Assembly (NCBI GenBank): GCA_964643005.1
Contig: CAZXQI010000005.1
Span: 1 to 61,118, forward strand
Direction of reading: 5' to 3'
DNA length: 61,118 bases
Origin: UBA6168 sp964643005
GTDB taxonomy: Bacteria; Bacteroidota; Bacteroidia; Chitinophagales; Saprospiraceae
Positions 50,842 through 58,637 of this stretch are shown here, one piece after another (within the stretch, counting starts at the first letter, position 1; each line of letters opens with the position of its first letter). The notes beneath the pieces are model-generated. The model searched no databases. It was not told where the DNA came from and saw nothing but the letters and a program-made list of their open reading frames with translations. Made by a program: the position numbers and the translations under genes.

Positions 50842-51627
50842 ATGAATTTGGATTTAAAAGGAAAAAACGCCCTGGTAGGCGGCAGTAGCAAGGGAATCGG
50901 GCGGGCAGTTGCCATCGAACTGGCCTTGCTGGGAGCAAATGTAACGCTTGTTTCACGAAGTACGGAACACCTGCATTCGGCGCTGCCGGAGTTAGACACC
51001 TCGCTGGGACAGCGCCACAATTTTCTGGTGGCTGATTTCACGAACAGCGACGACGTCCGCCGAAAGGCCATGAGACTGGTGGCGGAAAAGACCATTCACA
51101 TTTTGGTGAACAACACCGGAGGCCCTCCCGGAGGCCCCGCCACAGAAGCCAAAGTCGAAGAATTCGTGCAGGCTTTCACCAATCATCTGCTCTGCAACCA
51201 TATCCTGGCTATGTCGGTCATCCCGGGGATGAAGGCTTCGGGCTACGGGCGCATCGTCAACATCATCTCCACATCGGTGAAGCAACCCATCCCTGGATTA
51301 GGCGTCTCCAATACCGTCAGAGGCGCCGTAGCCAACTGGGCCAAGACCCTGGCCACGGAGTTGGGGCCGTTCGGCATCACCGTAAACAACGTGCTGCCAG
51401 GTACGGCCATGACCGGCCGCTTAGAGGAACTGGCATCCGGACTCGCTGCCAAAGAAGGAATTGCCAAAGAACAGGTCTATCTCAACTGGATGTCCGAAAT
51501 ACCGATGAACCGCATCGGGCAGCCCAACGAAGTAGCCAATGCCGTAGCCTTCCTGGCCTCACCTGCGGCCTCCTATATTTCCGGCATCAATCTGCCGGTG
51601 GATGGAGGGCGGACAAAAAGCCTGTAA
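50842..51627 (+). CDS. Short-chain dehydrogenase with altered catalytic residues
   Basis: The 261-residue protein has the NAD(P) motif GGSSKGIG (13-20) and the LVNNTGG strand near 88. Canonical SDRs have a Ser, then Tyr and Lys (YxxxK). Here Ser 143 is followed, at the Tyr position, by Ser 156 and, at the Lys position, by Arg 160 (SNTVR). This resembles a BKR-like SDR subgroup, so the protein may be active in an unusual way or have lost reductase activity. It is divergent from the HAAO gene. DUF3137 follows seven bases after its stop. Confidence 0.82.
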   Translation: MNLDLKGKNALVGGSSKGIGRAVAIELALLGANVTLVSRSTEHLHSALPELDTSLGQRHNFLVADFTNSDDVRRKAMRLVAEKTIHILVNNTGGPPGGPATEAKVEEFVQAFTNHLLCNHILAMSVIPGMKASGYGRIVNIISTSVKQPIPGLGVSNTVRGAVANWAKTLATELGPFGITVNNVLPGTAMTGRLEELASGLAAKEGIAKEQVYLNWMSEIPMNRIGQPNEVANAVAFLASPAASYISGINLPVDGGRTKSL

Positions 51628-51633
51628 CCCATC

Positions 51634-52566
51634 GTGATTGACCCGAATCATTCCGCAAAATTTCGCATCTACTACAATCAGACGATTCACCCTGAACTGA
51701 TGCGATTAGACAGGCATCGAAGACGCCTGCTGCGCCTGATTGTTTTTTCCGTTTTGCTCTCAGCCGGAGTGCTGGCTCTGCTTTACCTCGTCGGAATATT
51801 TTTCCTGGCAATGATTGTCTTGCTGCTGTGGGCTTTTTATGTCGTTTTTATCGCCTCGCGAATCCGAAAATTTATTCTGGAATTTAAACCCAGAGTGGTC
51901 GGGCTTATCCTCGATTTTATTGACGACCGACTGCTTTTTGGAGATTTTAAATATTCCGCCAAAAAGAAAATACCTCTGACGGAGTTTCAGAACAGCAGGA
52001 TTTTTGGCGCCAGACCGGCGGTTTATGAAGGGGAAGATTACATCGAGGGGAGAATCGGCGACGTAGAATTTGAAATGTGCGAATTAAACGTCAGGGAATT
52101 TTCCCGCATACGGGAACGATTAGACCAGGTATTCCGGGGCGTTTTCGTTCGCGCCAAATTATATTACCCCGTAAAAGGCGCCATCCTGGTACTTCCCATC
52201 TCTAAGCTGCCTTACCTCTCTGAGTCACTAAGGGATTTTGTAGGAACCGGCGGGCAGAATCTTGATAAAGACATTCGGCACGAAGATTTTAAAAAAAATT
52301 ATGCGATTTACGGTAGCGGAGGCGCTGTAGTGAGTGAATTCCTGCCCGACGAGTTGATGGATTTCATCCTGAGCTACCGACAGCGCATTGGCGAAATCTA
52401 TCTGTCTATTTTTGAAAAAAACTGTTGCGTCGCCATTTCCCATGAAAAGGATATTCTGGAGCCTAAGATTTTCCAGTCCAATGTCAGTTTTGAATTAGTG
52501 CAGGAGTTTTATGAAGAAATCTATCTGTTGTTGCACATGGTCATAGCCTTAGATGTCAGCCATTAA
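51634..52566 (+). CDS. DUF3137 family membrane protein
   Basis: This 310-residue frame begins at GTG 51634, seven bases after the SDR stop, and no better ATG lies nearby in frame. Two hydrophobic helices (about 35-75) precede a cytosolic beta-rich domain with RFSR- and EFQNSRIFGARP-like stretches, KLPYLSESLRDF and SFEKNCCVAIS-like segments. DUF3137 proteins are widespread membrane proteins of unknown function. The two genes are probably one transcript. Confidence 0.78.
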   Translation: MIDPNHSAKFRIYYNQTIHPELMRLDRHRRRLLRLIVFSVLLSAGVLALLYLVGIFFLAMIVLLLWAFYVVFIASRIRKFILEFKPRVVGLILDFIDDRLLFGDFKYSAKKKIPLTEFQNSRIFGARPAVYEGEDYIEGRIGDVEFEMCELNVREFSRIRERLDQVFRGVFVRAKLYYPVKGAILVLPISKLPYLSESLRDFVGTGGQNLDKDIRHEDFKKNYAIYGSGGAVVSEFLPDELMDFILSYRQRIGEIYLSIFEKNCCVAISHEKDILEPKIFQSNVSFELVQEFYEEIYLLLHMVIALDVSH

Positions 52567-52660
52567 TCCCCTCTGAAAACCAATATCTGCTGAACACGTT
52601 TTTCAATAGGTGCAACACAGGTTGCTAATACTTTCTTTTACAACACTCAATTTTATTTTT

Positions 52661-53182
52661 ATGAAAAATATCAACCGCCGACCCGCGCCAACCGAATACA
52701 GCGCTTACTTCCAGAACTATATTAATAAGGTAAAAACGGAGGATTTTTTGCAGGCTTTGAAAGACGCCTTAGACGCCACTCCCAAATTTTTCAAAAGTCT
52801 TCCCAAAGAAAAATGGGCCTACCGCTACGCCCCGGACAAGTGGAGCGTCAAAGAGGTTTTGCAGCACATCACCGACAGCGAAAGAGTTTTTGCCTACCGG
52901 GCTTTGCGCATTGCTCGCAACGACAAGACCGCTCTGCCTGGCTTTGACGATAAACTCCTCGCCGCATCAGCCCGGGCGGACAGGCGTACCCCCCGCTCTC
53001 TGTTGGCGGAGTATCGCGCAGAAAGAAATGCGACAATTCATCTTTTCGAATCTCTCGCTCAGGAAGACCTCGACCACATCGGCGTCGCCGGCGACAGTCC
53101 TACCTCTGCCCTGGCATTGGGCTACATCATCGCCGGTCACGAACTGCACCACCTCGACCTCATTCGGGAGCGCTATCTGTGA
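52661..53182 (+). CDS. DinB family protein
   Basis: I place the start at ATG 52661 (MKNINRRPAPTEYSAYF), since the longer frame from 52610 begins with a poor, hydrophobic piece and crosses a spacer. The 173-residue protein has a DinB four-helix fold: WSVKEVLQHITDSERVFAYR, LFESLAQEDLDHIG and AGHELHHLDLIRERYL. Metal-binding histidines at the HITDSER and HELHH sites are kept. DinB-like proteins are thiol-dependent enzymes or stress-associated proteins. The neighbours give no further clue. Confidence 0.85.
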   Translation: MKNINRRPAPTEYSAYFQNYINKVKTEDFLQALKDALDATPKFFKSLPKEKWAYRYAPDKWSVKEVLQHITDSERVFAYRALRIARNDKTALPGFDDKLLAASARADRRTPRSLLAEYRAERNATIHLFESLAQEDLDHIGVAGDSPTSALALGYIIAGHELHHLDLIRERYL

Positions 53183-53226
53183 GGAATGAGGAATGATGAG
53201 AGATGAATGGGATGCGGTTCAAAAAA

Positions 53227-53284
53227 ATCTCCGTTTAAGTCCGAAGTGAATTCGGACTAATTTTCTCCTTCGTCAAAAATCATC
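53227..53284 (-). repeat. 58-bp palindromic intergenic repeat, copy C
   Basis: Same element on the minus strand, with AGTCCGAA/TTCGGACT as stem. It lies between the DinB gene and the convergent gamma-lyase gene. A second GATTTTTTTGAA-like block follows at the far end. Confidence 0.8.
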
Positions 53285-53425
53285 TGCGGAAAATCGTACG
53301 CCAATCTAAAGAGTCCCTGCTTAGCTTTTTGAAATAACACAAAAGAGCCAGGGGGCGATTATACGAACCGCTTGCTGTGAACAGATTTTTTGAAAAAAGC
53401 TTTGAGCCTCCTATGCCGGAGTGAA

Positions 53426-54571
53426 TCAAAGGAAAGTAAAAGCCTTTTCTAAGTCCTCTATCAAATCCTCAACGTCTTCGACGCCGATGCTGAGGCGGAT
53501 GAGAGAATCTGTCAGGCCGACTTTCAGGCGTTCTTCTCTGGGGATGGAAGCGTGAGTCATGGAGGCTGGATGGCCGATCAGGGACTCGACGCCGCCTAAT
53601 GACTCGGCGAGGGTGAATAATTCCGTATGGCTGAGCACCTTTTTGGCTTCTTCAAATTCATCTCTTTTCAGGTCGAAAGAAACCATCGCCCCAAAGGCGC
53701 GCATTTGCTTTTTGGCTATTGCATGCCCCGGATGCTCCGGGAATCCGGGGTAGTTGACCCGATTGACTTTCGGATGCCCCTGAAGATATTGCGCAATACG
53801 CTCGGCATTCTGGCAGGCTCGCTCTACGCGCAGGTGCAGGGTTTTCACTCCTCTCAATACTAAGAAGCAATCCATTGGCCCTGGTATGGCGCCGCTGGCA
53901 TTTTGAATGAAATGGAGTTGTTCGGCGAGTTCTTTATTCTTTACCACTACGGCGCCTAATACGGAGTCGGAGTGGCCGCCAAGGTATTTGGTGGCAGAAT
54001 GTATCACGATGTCGGCGCCGAGGTCGAGCGGGTTTTGCAGATAGGGAGAAGCGAAGGTATTGTCCACGCAGGTTAGGACGCCCTTTGCTTTAGCAATTTT
54101 GCAGACGGCGGTGATGTCCACGAGGTTGAGCATGGGGTTGGTAGGCGTTTCAATCCAGAGCAGTTTAGTCTTTGGCGCGATGTATCGCTCCACTTCGTCG
54201 GCGTTGTACATGGGCACAAAATGACCCTTCAGGCCGAAGCGCTCGTAAATCTTGGTGATGAGGCGGTAGGAGCCGCCGTAGAGGTCGTTGGTCGCCACTA
54301 CTTCGTCGCCGGCATTGAGCAATTTGAGCACGGCGTCCATCGCTGCCAGGCCGCTGCCAAAGCAGATGCCGTGCGTTCCGTTTTCGAGGGCGGCCAAACT
54401 GGCTTCCAGCGCATGGCGGGTGGGATTTTGAGTGCGGGCGTATTCGTAGCCCTTGTGCTCGCCGGGGGACGATTGCGCATAAGTGGAAGTCTGATAAATG
54501 GGCGTCATTACCGCCCCTGTGGATGGGTCCGGCTCAACGCCGGCGTGAATGGTTTTAGTAGCAAATTTCAT
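53426..54571 (-). CDS. Cystathionine gamma-lyase / gamma-synthase
   Basis: The 381-residue protein is a Cys/Met-metabolism PLP enzyme: TPIYQTSTYAQSSPGEHKG, CFGSGLAAMDAVL, the substrate-loop NDLYGGSYRL, then VDNTFASPYLQNPL and the lysine site SATKYLGGHSD with Lys 195. The Tyr and Arg residues of the family are present. The CGL/CGS distinction cannot be made from sequence alone. With the CBS-like gene at 34.8 kb it would complete transsulfuration from homocysteine to cysteine. A TAnnTTTG promoter element lies just upstream. Confidence 0.88.
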   Translation of the reverse strand: MKFATKTIHAGVEPDPSTGAVMTPIYQTSTYAQSSPGEHKGYEYARTQNPTRHALEASLAALENGTHGICFGSGLAAMDAVLKLLNAGDEVVATNDLYGGSYRLITKIYERFGLKGHFVPMYNADEVERYIAPKTKLLWIETPTNPMLNLVDITAVCKIAKAKGVLTCVDNTFASPYLQNPLDLGADIVIHSATKYLGGHSDSVLGAVVVKNKELAEQLHFIQNASGAIPGPMDCFLVLRGVKTLHLRVERACQNAERIAQYLQGHPKVNRVNYPGFPEHPGHAIAKKQMRAFGAMVSFDLKRDEFEEAKKVLSHTELFTLAESLGGVESLIGHPASMTHASIPREERLKVGLTDSLIRLSIGVEDVEDLIEDLEKAFTFL

Positions 54572-54599
54572 TTTTAGCCAGATTTGTAAATGGAAGGCG

Positions 54600-54607
54600 C
54601 AAAAGTA
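54600..54607 (-). promoter_or_regulatory. -7 promoter element for the gamma-lyase gene
   Basis: On the minus strand TACTTTTG matches TAnnTTTG, 29 bp before the ATG at 54571. No convincing TTG element lies upstream, since the HU terminator occupies that space. Confidence 0.4.
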
Positions 54608-54623
54608 TCAATTCCAATGGATA

Positions 54624-54673
54624 GAAAAAGGAAAAGGGCAACCGGAGCGAGTCCAGATTGCCCTTTCCTTTCA
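54624..54673 (-). terminator. Terminator of the HU gene
   Basis: On the minus strand GGAAAGGGCAA pairs with TTGCCCTTTTCC (one bulge) around a 16-nt loop and is followed by TTTTTC. It ends just upstream of the gamma-lyase promoter. Confidence 0.65.
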
Positions 54674-54699
54674 GAAAGATTAGCTCTTTTCGTCTCTGA

Positions 54700-54972
54700 T
54701 TAGTTCACAGATTCCGTCAATTTTTTGCCAGGCTTAAATTTCACATTAGATTTTGCAGCAATCTCAATACTCTTGCCAGTTTGTGGGTTACGGCCTATGC
54801 GAGCCTCGCGCTTGGAAACAGAGAAAGTACCGAAACCAATTAAGGTCACGCTGTCGTCTGCCTTGAGGGCTTCTTCAATTGAGTCAAAAACTGAATTGAC
54901 AACAGTTGTAACATCTGATTTCCTGACTCCTGTGCTTTCAGCAACTTTAGTGATTAATTCTCCTTTATTCAT
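54700..54972 (-). CDS. hup: HU family DNA-binding protein
   Basis: The 90-residue protein is a full-length HU/IHF subunit: MNKGELITKVAESTGVRKSD, the FDSIEEALKADDSVTLIGFGTF core and the DNA-binding arm RIGRNPQTGKSIEIAAK. HU bends DNA and compacts the nucleoid. It has a strong promoter (55013-55042) and a terminator, and stands alone. The consensus promoter suggests high expression. Confidence 0.95.
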   Translation of the reverse strand: MNKGELITKVAESTGVRKSDVTTVVNSVFDSIEEALKADDSVTLIGFGTFSVSKREARIGRNPQTGKSIEIAAKSNVKFKPGKKLTESVN

Positions 54973-55012
54973 TTTGAACGTTTTAAAAAATTAAGGATTT
55001 AAAAAAGTGGCG

Positions 55013-55042
55013 CAAATTTATACAAGCATTGAATTTTACAAA
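55013..55042 (-). promoter_or_regulatory. Consensus promoter of the HU gene
   Basis: On the minus strand TTTG (55039-55042), an 18-bp spacer and TAAATTTG (55013-55020) match the Bacteroidota consensus exactly. The ATG follows 40 bp later. Confidence 0.75.
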
Positions 55043-55159
55043 CAGATTAACAAGAAAAATGGCCTGTATGTCTGGTATTCTCTTTCTTTTCGTGTATTTT
55101 GCTAAGATAATGCTGAACTTGCGGCCACTTTTTAATCGAAACCCATTTCAATTTATCGC

Positions 55160-55351
55160 ATGAGGAAGTTTTCAGTCATTCTCGCAACGATCTTTTTGGT
55201 CTTCATCTTTACGGCCTCAGTTTCTTCCTGTCACCGTGGAACAGGTTGTCCGATGAATGAAAAAGTACATGTCCAACCCAACAAAAAAGGCCAATATCCT
55301 AAGTCTAAAACCCGCTCCGGCCTTTTCCCCAAAGGCGTTTACAAGCACTAA
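55160..55351 (+). CDS. Short lipoprotein of unknown function
   Basis: The 63-residue product has a lipoprotein leader ending SVSSC (Cys 24), followed by a basic, glycine- and lysine-rich tail with a TGCPM segment. Small lipoproteins of this kind, ending in GLFPKGVYKH-like motifs, are common next to HU-type genes in Bacteroidota. The function is unknown. It is divergent from the HU gene. Confidence 0.65.
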   Translation: MRKFSVILATIFLVFIFTASVSSCHRGTGCPMNEKVHVQPNKKGQYPKSKTRSGLFPKGVYKH

Positions 55352-55526
55352 AAAAAACTGCCACCTCCTCCACTGAATCGCTTCTATCTACCCTTTCCCC
55401 GACGCTCTTGTATTATTTCTAAAAGCAGGCGCAACCCGCTAAAAATGTAAACAGACGCCCGCACGCTCCGCCGGATATTTCTACACCTCCCCCATTTTAC
55501 TAACCGTATAAATCATGTAAATCCTG

Positions 55527-56834
55527 CTAATAGTGTCCGTGCATAATTTCCGACAACCCATCTCCAATAAGGTTAAAAATCGTCACGGTCAAAAATATGG
55601 CGCCTCCCGGAAAAACGGCCAGCCACCAGGCGCCCGGATAGCGTCTGGCTTCTGCGAGCAATTTTCCCCAGGTCATCGTCTCGCCTCCGACGCCAATTCC
55701 TAAGAAAGACAGCGTGGATTCCAGGAGTACCGCTGAAGCGATGCCGAAGGCTACCGTAATCAGCACCGGCCCCAGCGCATTGGGCAGCGCATGGCGAAAC
55801 AAGATGCGCGTTTGAGAAAATCCCATAGCGCGGGCTGCTTCCACGTAGCCCGTTTGCCGGACTTTGAGCAACTCCGCCCGCAGAAATCGGGCGATACCCG
55901 TCCAGCGAATAAGCCCGATAATAGCCATGACGTAAAAGACGGAGCTCTTTTGTAAAATGGCGACCATCGCCAACAATAGCAGGATGCCCGGAATGGAGTT
56001 CATCACTTCCACTAAGCGCATGACTAAGAGGTCTATGGGCAGCGTGATTTTAGACCTGGCCAGAGAGGGAATCTTTTTAAATAAAAAAACAATCCCGTTG
56101 GCGAGGAGGAAAATGGCGAGAGCGATGAGCAGACTGAACAGCAGCTCCCGACCAAGTCCATCCGATTTGGCCGCCTCCGACAGAGCAAAGCTGCGCGCCT
56201 GGAATCCGTAAAACCAGGCGAAAAAAATCGCCGCTACATTAGCCCAAAGACTGAGATGCGCGATGCGGAGGCCTTTATCGCCAAAGTATCCGGCAAGGGC
56301 GCCGAGCAAAACCCCGATGGCTGTGGCAATGGACATGGCTATCAATCCCACCAACATGGCTATCCTCGTCCCGCTAATCAGCCCGGCCAAAAGGTCGCGG
56401 CCCAGTTTGTCCGTTCCTAACCAGTGGCGCTCGCGCAGTGAGTCGAGCTGTTGATGACCAAAAGGACTTCGGTAGTTGTTGTTGCGCTGGTCAATGCTGT
56501 GACTGGAATAGGGAATCAGTGGGAAGATTACCCGCTCGTAGTCGTGCTCTTTCCAGTCTTTTTGAAAAAATTGCGCTTCCCATTTCGCTAAACCGAGGTC
56601 AACGGCGTACTGCCTCAGCGCAGGGAAATAAGTCTTCCCCTCTATTTTGCAGTACAGCGGTTTTTCATTGGCGATGAAATCTCCGAAAATGGCGATGAAA
56701 ATTAACCCACACAATATATATAAGGAGTAAAGAGCTGCCCGACTCTTTTTGAAGCGCCGCCACCAAAGCGATACCCGAACGGGTTCCGATTCTGCTAAGG
56801 CTACCTCTCTTTTTTTATTTCGGTTAAAAATCAT
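55527..56834 (-). CDS. Peptide ABC transporter permease, DppC-like
   Basis: The 435-residue protein is a BPD_transp_1 permease. The family motif is EAARAMGFSQTRILFRHALPNALGP. It is longer than DppC because of an extra extracytoplasmic region after the first helix (about residues 45-120, NEKPLYCKIEGKTYFP to LRERHWLGTDKLGRDLL) and an inserted pair of hydrophobic helices in the middle. Together with the 57099 permease and the 58638 binding protein it forms a peptide/nickel importer. The ATPase subunits are not in the window. The gene lies last in the operon, 264 bp after the other permease, with repeat copy D in the gap. Confidence 0.87.
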   Translation of the reverse strand: MIFNRNKKREVALAESEPVRVSLWWRRFKKSRAALYSLYILCGLIFIAIFGDFIANEKPLYCKIEGKTYFPALRQYAVDLGLAKWEAQFFQKDWKEHDYERVIFPLIPYSSHSIDQRNNNYRSPFGHQQLDSLRERHWLGTDKLGRDLLAGLISGTRIAMLVGLIAMSIATAIGVLLGALAGYFGDKGLRIAHLSLWANVAAIFFAWFYGFQARSFALSEAAKSDGLGRELLFSLLIALAIFLLANGIVFLFKKIPSLARSKITLPIDLLVMRLVEVMNSIPGILLLLAMVAILQKSSVFYVMAIIGLIRWTGIARFLRAELLKVRQTGYVEAARAMGFSQTRILFRHALPNALGPVLITVAFGIASAVLLESTLSFLGIGVGGETMTWGKLLAEARRYPGAWWLAVFPGGAIFLTVTIFNLIGDGLSEIMHGHY

Positions 56835-56964
56835 ACACAGTATTCACGCAAAGCGCGCAAAGTTTTTTTCATGTAAAGGCATGGTAGGTTTTCCGACGTT
56901 CTCGTTGGTTATTAAAATTTGTAACTATTTGGTTTAATCAACCTTCTTAGGAAACTTCCCCGCA

Positions 56965-57022
56965 GATGATTTTTGACGAAGGAGAAAATTAATCCGAATT
57001 TACTTCGGAGCTGACCGCAGAT
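56965..57022 (+). repeat. 58-bp palindromic intergenic repeat, copy D
   Basis: Same element on the plus strand, with GATGATTTTTGACGAAGGAG and a hairpin whose arms are degraded (ATCCGAA against TTCGGAG). It lies inside the gap of the transporter operon. Confidence 0.78.
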
Positions 57023-57098
57023 TTTTCCCTCTTCTTTATTTTGAAAAACAAAATAGTTACAAAAATCCCATCTCCCTCCAACGCCCCAGTTATATGAG

Positions 57099-58517
57099 CT
57101 ATTCAAATTTCACCCTGGGGTCGGCCAGCGCATAGAGCAGATCCGAGAGCAGGATGCCGACGATGGTCAGCGCAGAGCCGAGCATCAGCACGGTAAACAC
57201 GATGGGCCAGTCTTTTTGAAAAATGGCGTTCCACATCAGCCAGCCCATGCCGGGGATGTTGAAAATTACTTCTATGGCTACGGAACCGGCAATAGCGGCG
57301 GGCAGCACCGATGCCAGCATCGTGATGATGGGAAACAGCGCATTTCTAAACCCATGCCGCCAGATGACGAGTCGCTCCGGCAGGCCCTTTGCGCGGGCGG
57401 TTCGGATGTAGTCCTGCTCTAATACCTTAGCCATACCTCCCCTGGCCTGACGGGAGATGAAGGCCAGAGACGGATACACGATGCACAGAATGGGTAGAAC
57501 TAAGTGAGGCATTGCCAGCCTGATTTTTTGCCACCAGGCTGCTCCCGACGGAATATTTCCGAGACCTGGGCCGGCGAAAATGTCCATTCCATATTCTTTG
57601 GTGGTGAAGAAGATGACCAGCATCGTTCCCACCCAGAAGGCGGGGAGGGAATAGAGCAGGAACAGGGCGATAGTCGTAATTCGGTCGAAGGCTTTCCCCC
57701 GCTTCACCGCCGACCAGATGCCCAAAGGCGCCGCCAGCAGAAAAACCAGGAACAGCGCCATCAGATTGATGACTAAAGTCCAGAACAGGGCGGGCATGAC
57801 TTTTTCAGCCGCCGGTTTGCGCTCGAAAATGGATATGCCAAAATCTCCTTTTATAAAATTGCCGATCCAACGGTGGTATTGATTGTCTAAGCCATTCCAT
57901 CGGAGGGCGGGAATGGCGAGTTTCCCGGGGGTAGCTTCCAACCTGACTGCCTCGTATTTTTTTTTCAAATTTTCAAAATCAGTTCCCAATGTCGTCGCCA
58001 GTATTGGATTTTCCCGGAGGGCTGATTCCATTTCCTCTAAGCGGGAGGAGATAGCGCCGTGTTCGTAGGCCGCATACAATTCCCGCAACGGGGGAGCGAA
58101 GGGCGCCGTGGCGGAGCGCAGGCTATCGGGTAGCGCCAGCATTTGCAGGTCGAGAGAGCGGACGCCCTTGTACCAGTCTTCGATTTGCGGCCAGTTGCCG
58201 TACTGGCCGATTAGCTTCTCCAATGTTTCCCTCCGAAACTGGATGGCTATCCGATAAAGAGTATCGGGGTATGCTTTTGAAGTCAGTGAAAAATAAAAGG
58301 CGGGTCGGTCGAGATTCAGCGTCGCGGCGGCCTGGCGATAGGCGTTTTCCGCATTCAGCAAATCGGCGGGACGGGAGATATTGCCGAAGCGATCGTCCAC
58401 TAAGTATTGGGAAACGGGGTCGCCCGGCGTCAGTCTGCTCAGCCCAAAGGCCAACAGGCTCACCAGTAGCAGGGTGGGTATGAATAGTAGCAGCCGTTTT
58501 AAAAGATAGCGGAGCAT
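57099..58517 (-). CDS. Peptide ABC transporter permease, DppB-like
   Basis: The 472-residue protein is the partner permease: LLRYLLKRLLLFIPTLLLVSL start, RLTPGDPV, and the EAA loop RTARAKGLPERLVIWRHGFRNALFP. It is about 150 residues longer than E. coli DppB. The excess is an extracytoplasmic insertion at about 40-215 (predicted helical, before the FIKGDFGISIFERKP segment). It follows the binding-protein gene by 120 bp and precedes the second permease. Confidence 0.87.
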   Translation of the reverse strand: MLRYLLKRLLLFIPTLLLVSLLAFGLSRLTPGDPVSQYLVDDRFGNISRPADLLNAENAYRQAAATLNLDRPAFYFSLTSKAYPDTLYRIAIQFRRETLEKLIGQYGNWPQIEDWYKGVRSLDLQMLALPDSLRSATAPFAPPLRELYAAYEHGAISSRLEEMESALRENPILATTLGTDFENLKKKYEAVRLEATPGKLAIPALRWNGLDNQYHRWIGNFIKGDFGISIFERKPAAEKVMPALFWTLVINLMALFLVFLLAAPLGIWSAVKRGKAFDRITTIALFLLYSLPAFWVGTMLVIFFTTKEYGMDIFAGPGLGNIPSGAAWWQKIRLAMPHLVLPILCIVYPSLAFISRQARGGMAKVLEQDYIRTARAKGLPERLVIWRHGFRNALFPIITMLASVLPAAIAGSVAIEVIFNIPGMGWLMWNAIFQKDWPIVFTVLMLGSALTIVGILLSDLLYALADPRVKFE

Positions 58518-58637
58518 TTTTTAAAAATAAGAATTGTCAGGAGACTGCCCGAAAATGACTTCGCATGACCCGACTGCAAAGAACGCTTATCCAATTGATA
58601 CTCACGTAGAAGGCCTGGAAGTTTGATGGAGTCGGAC

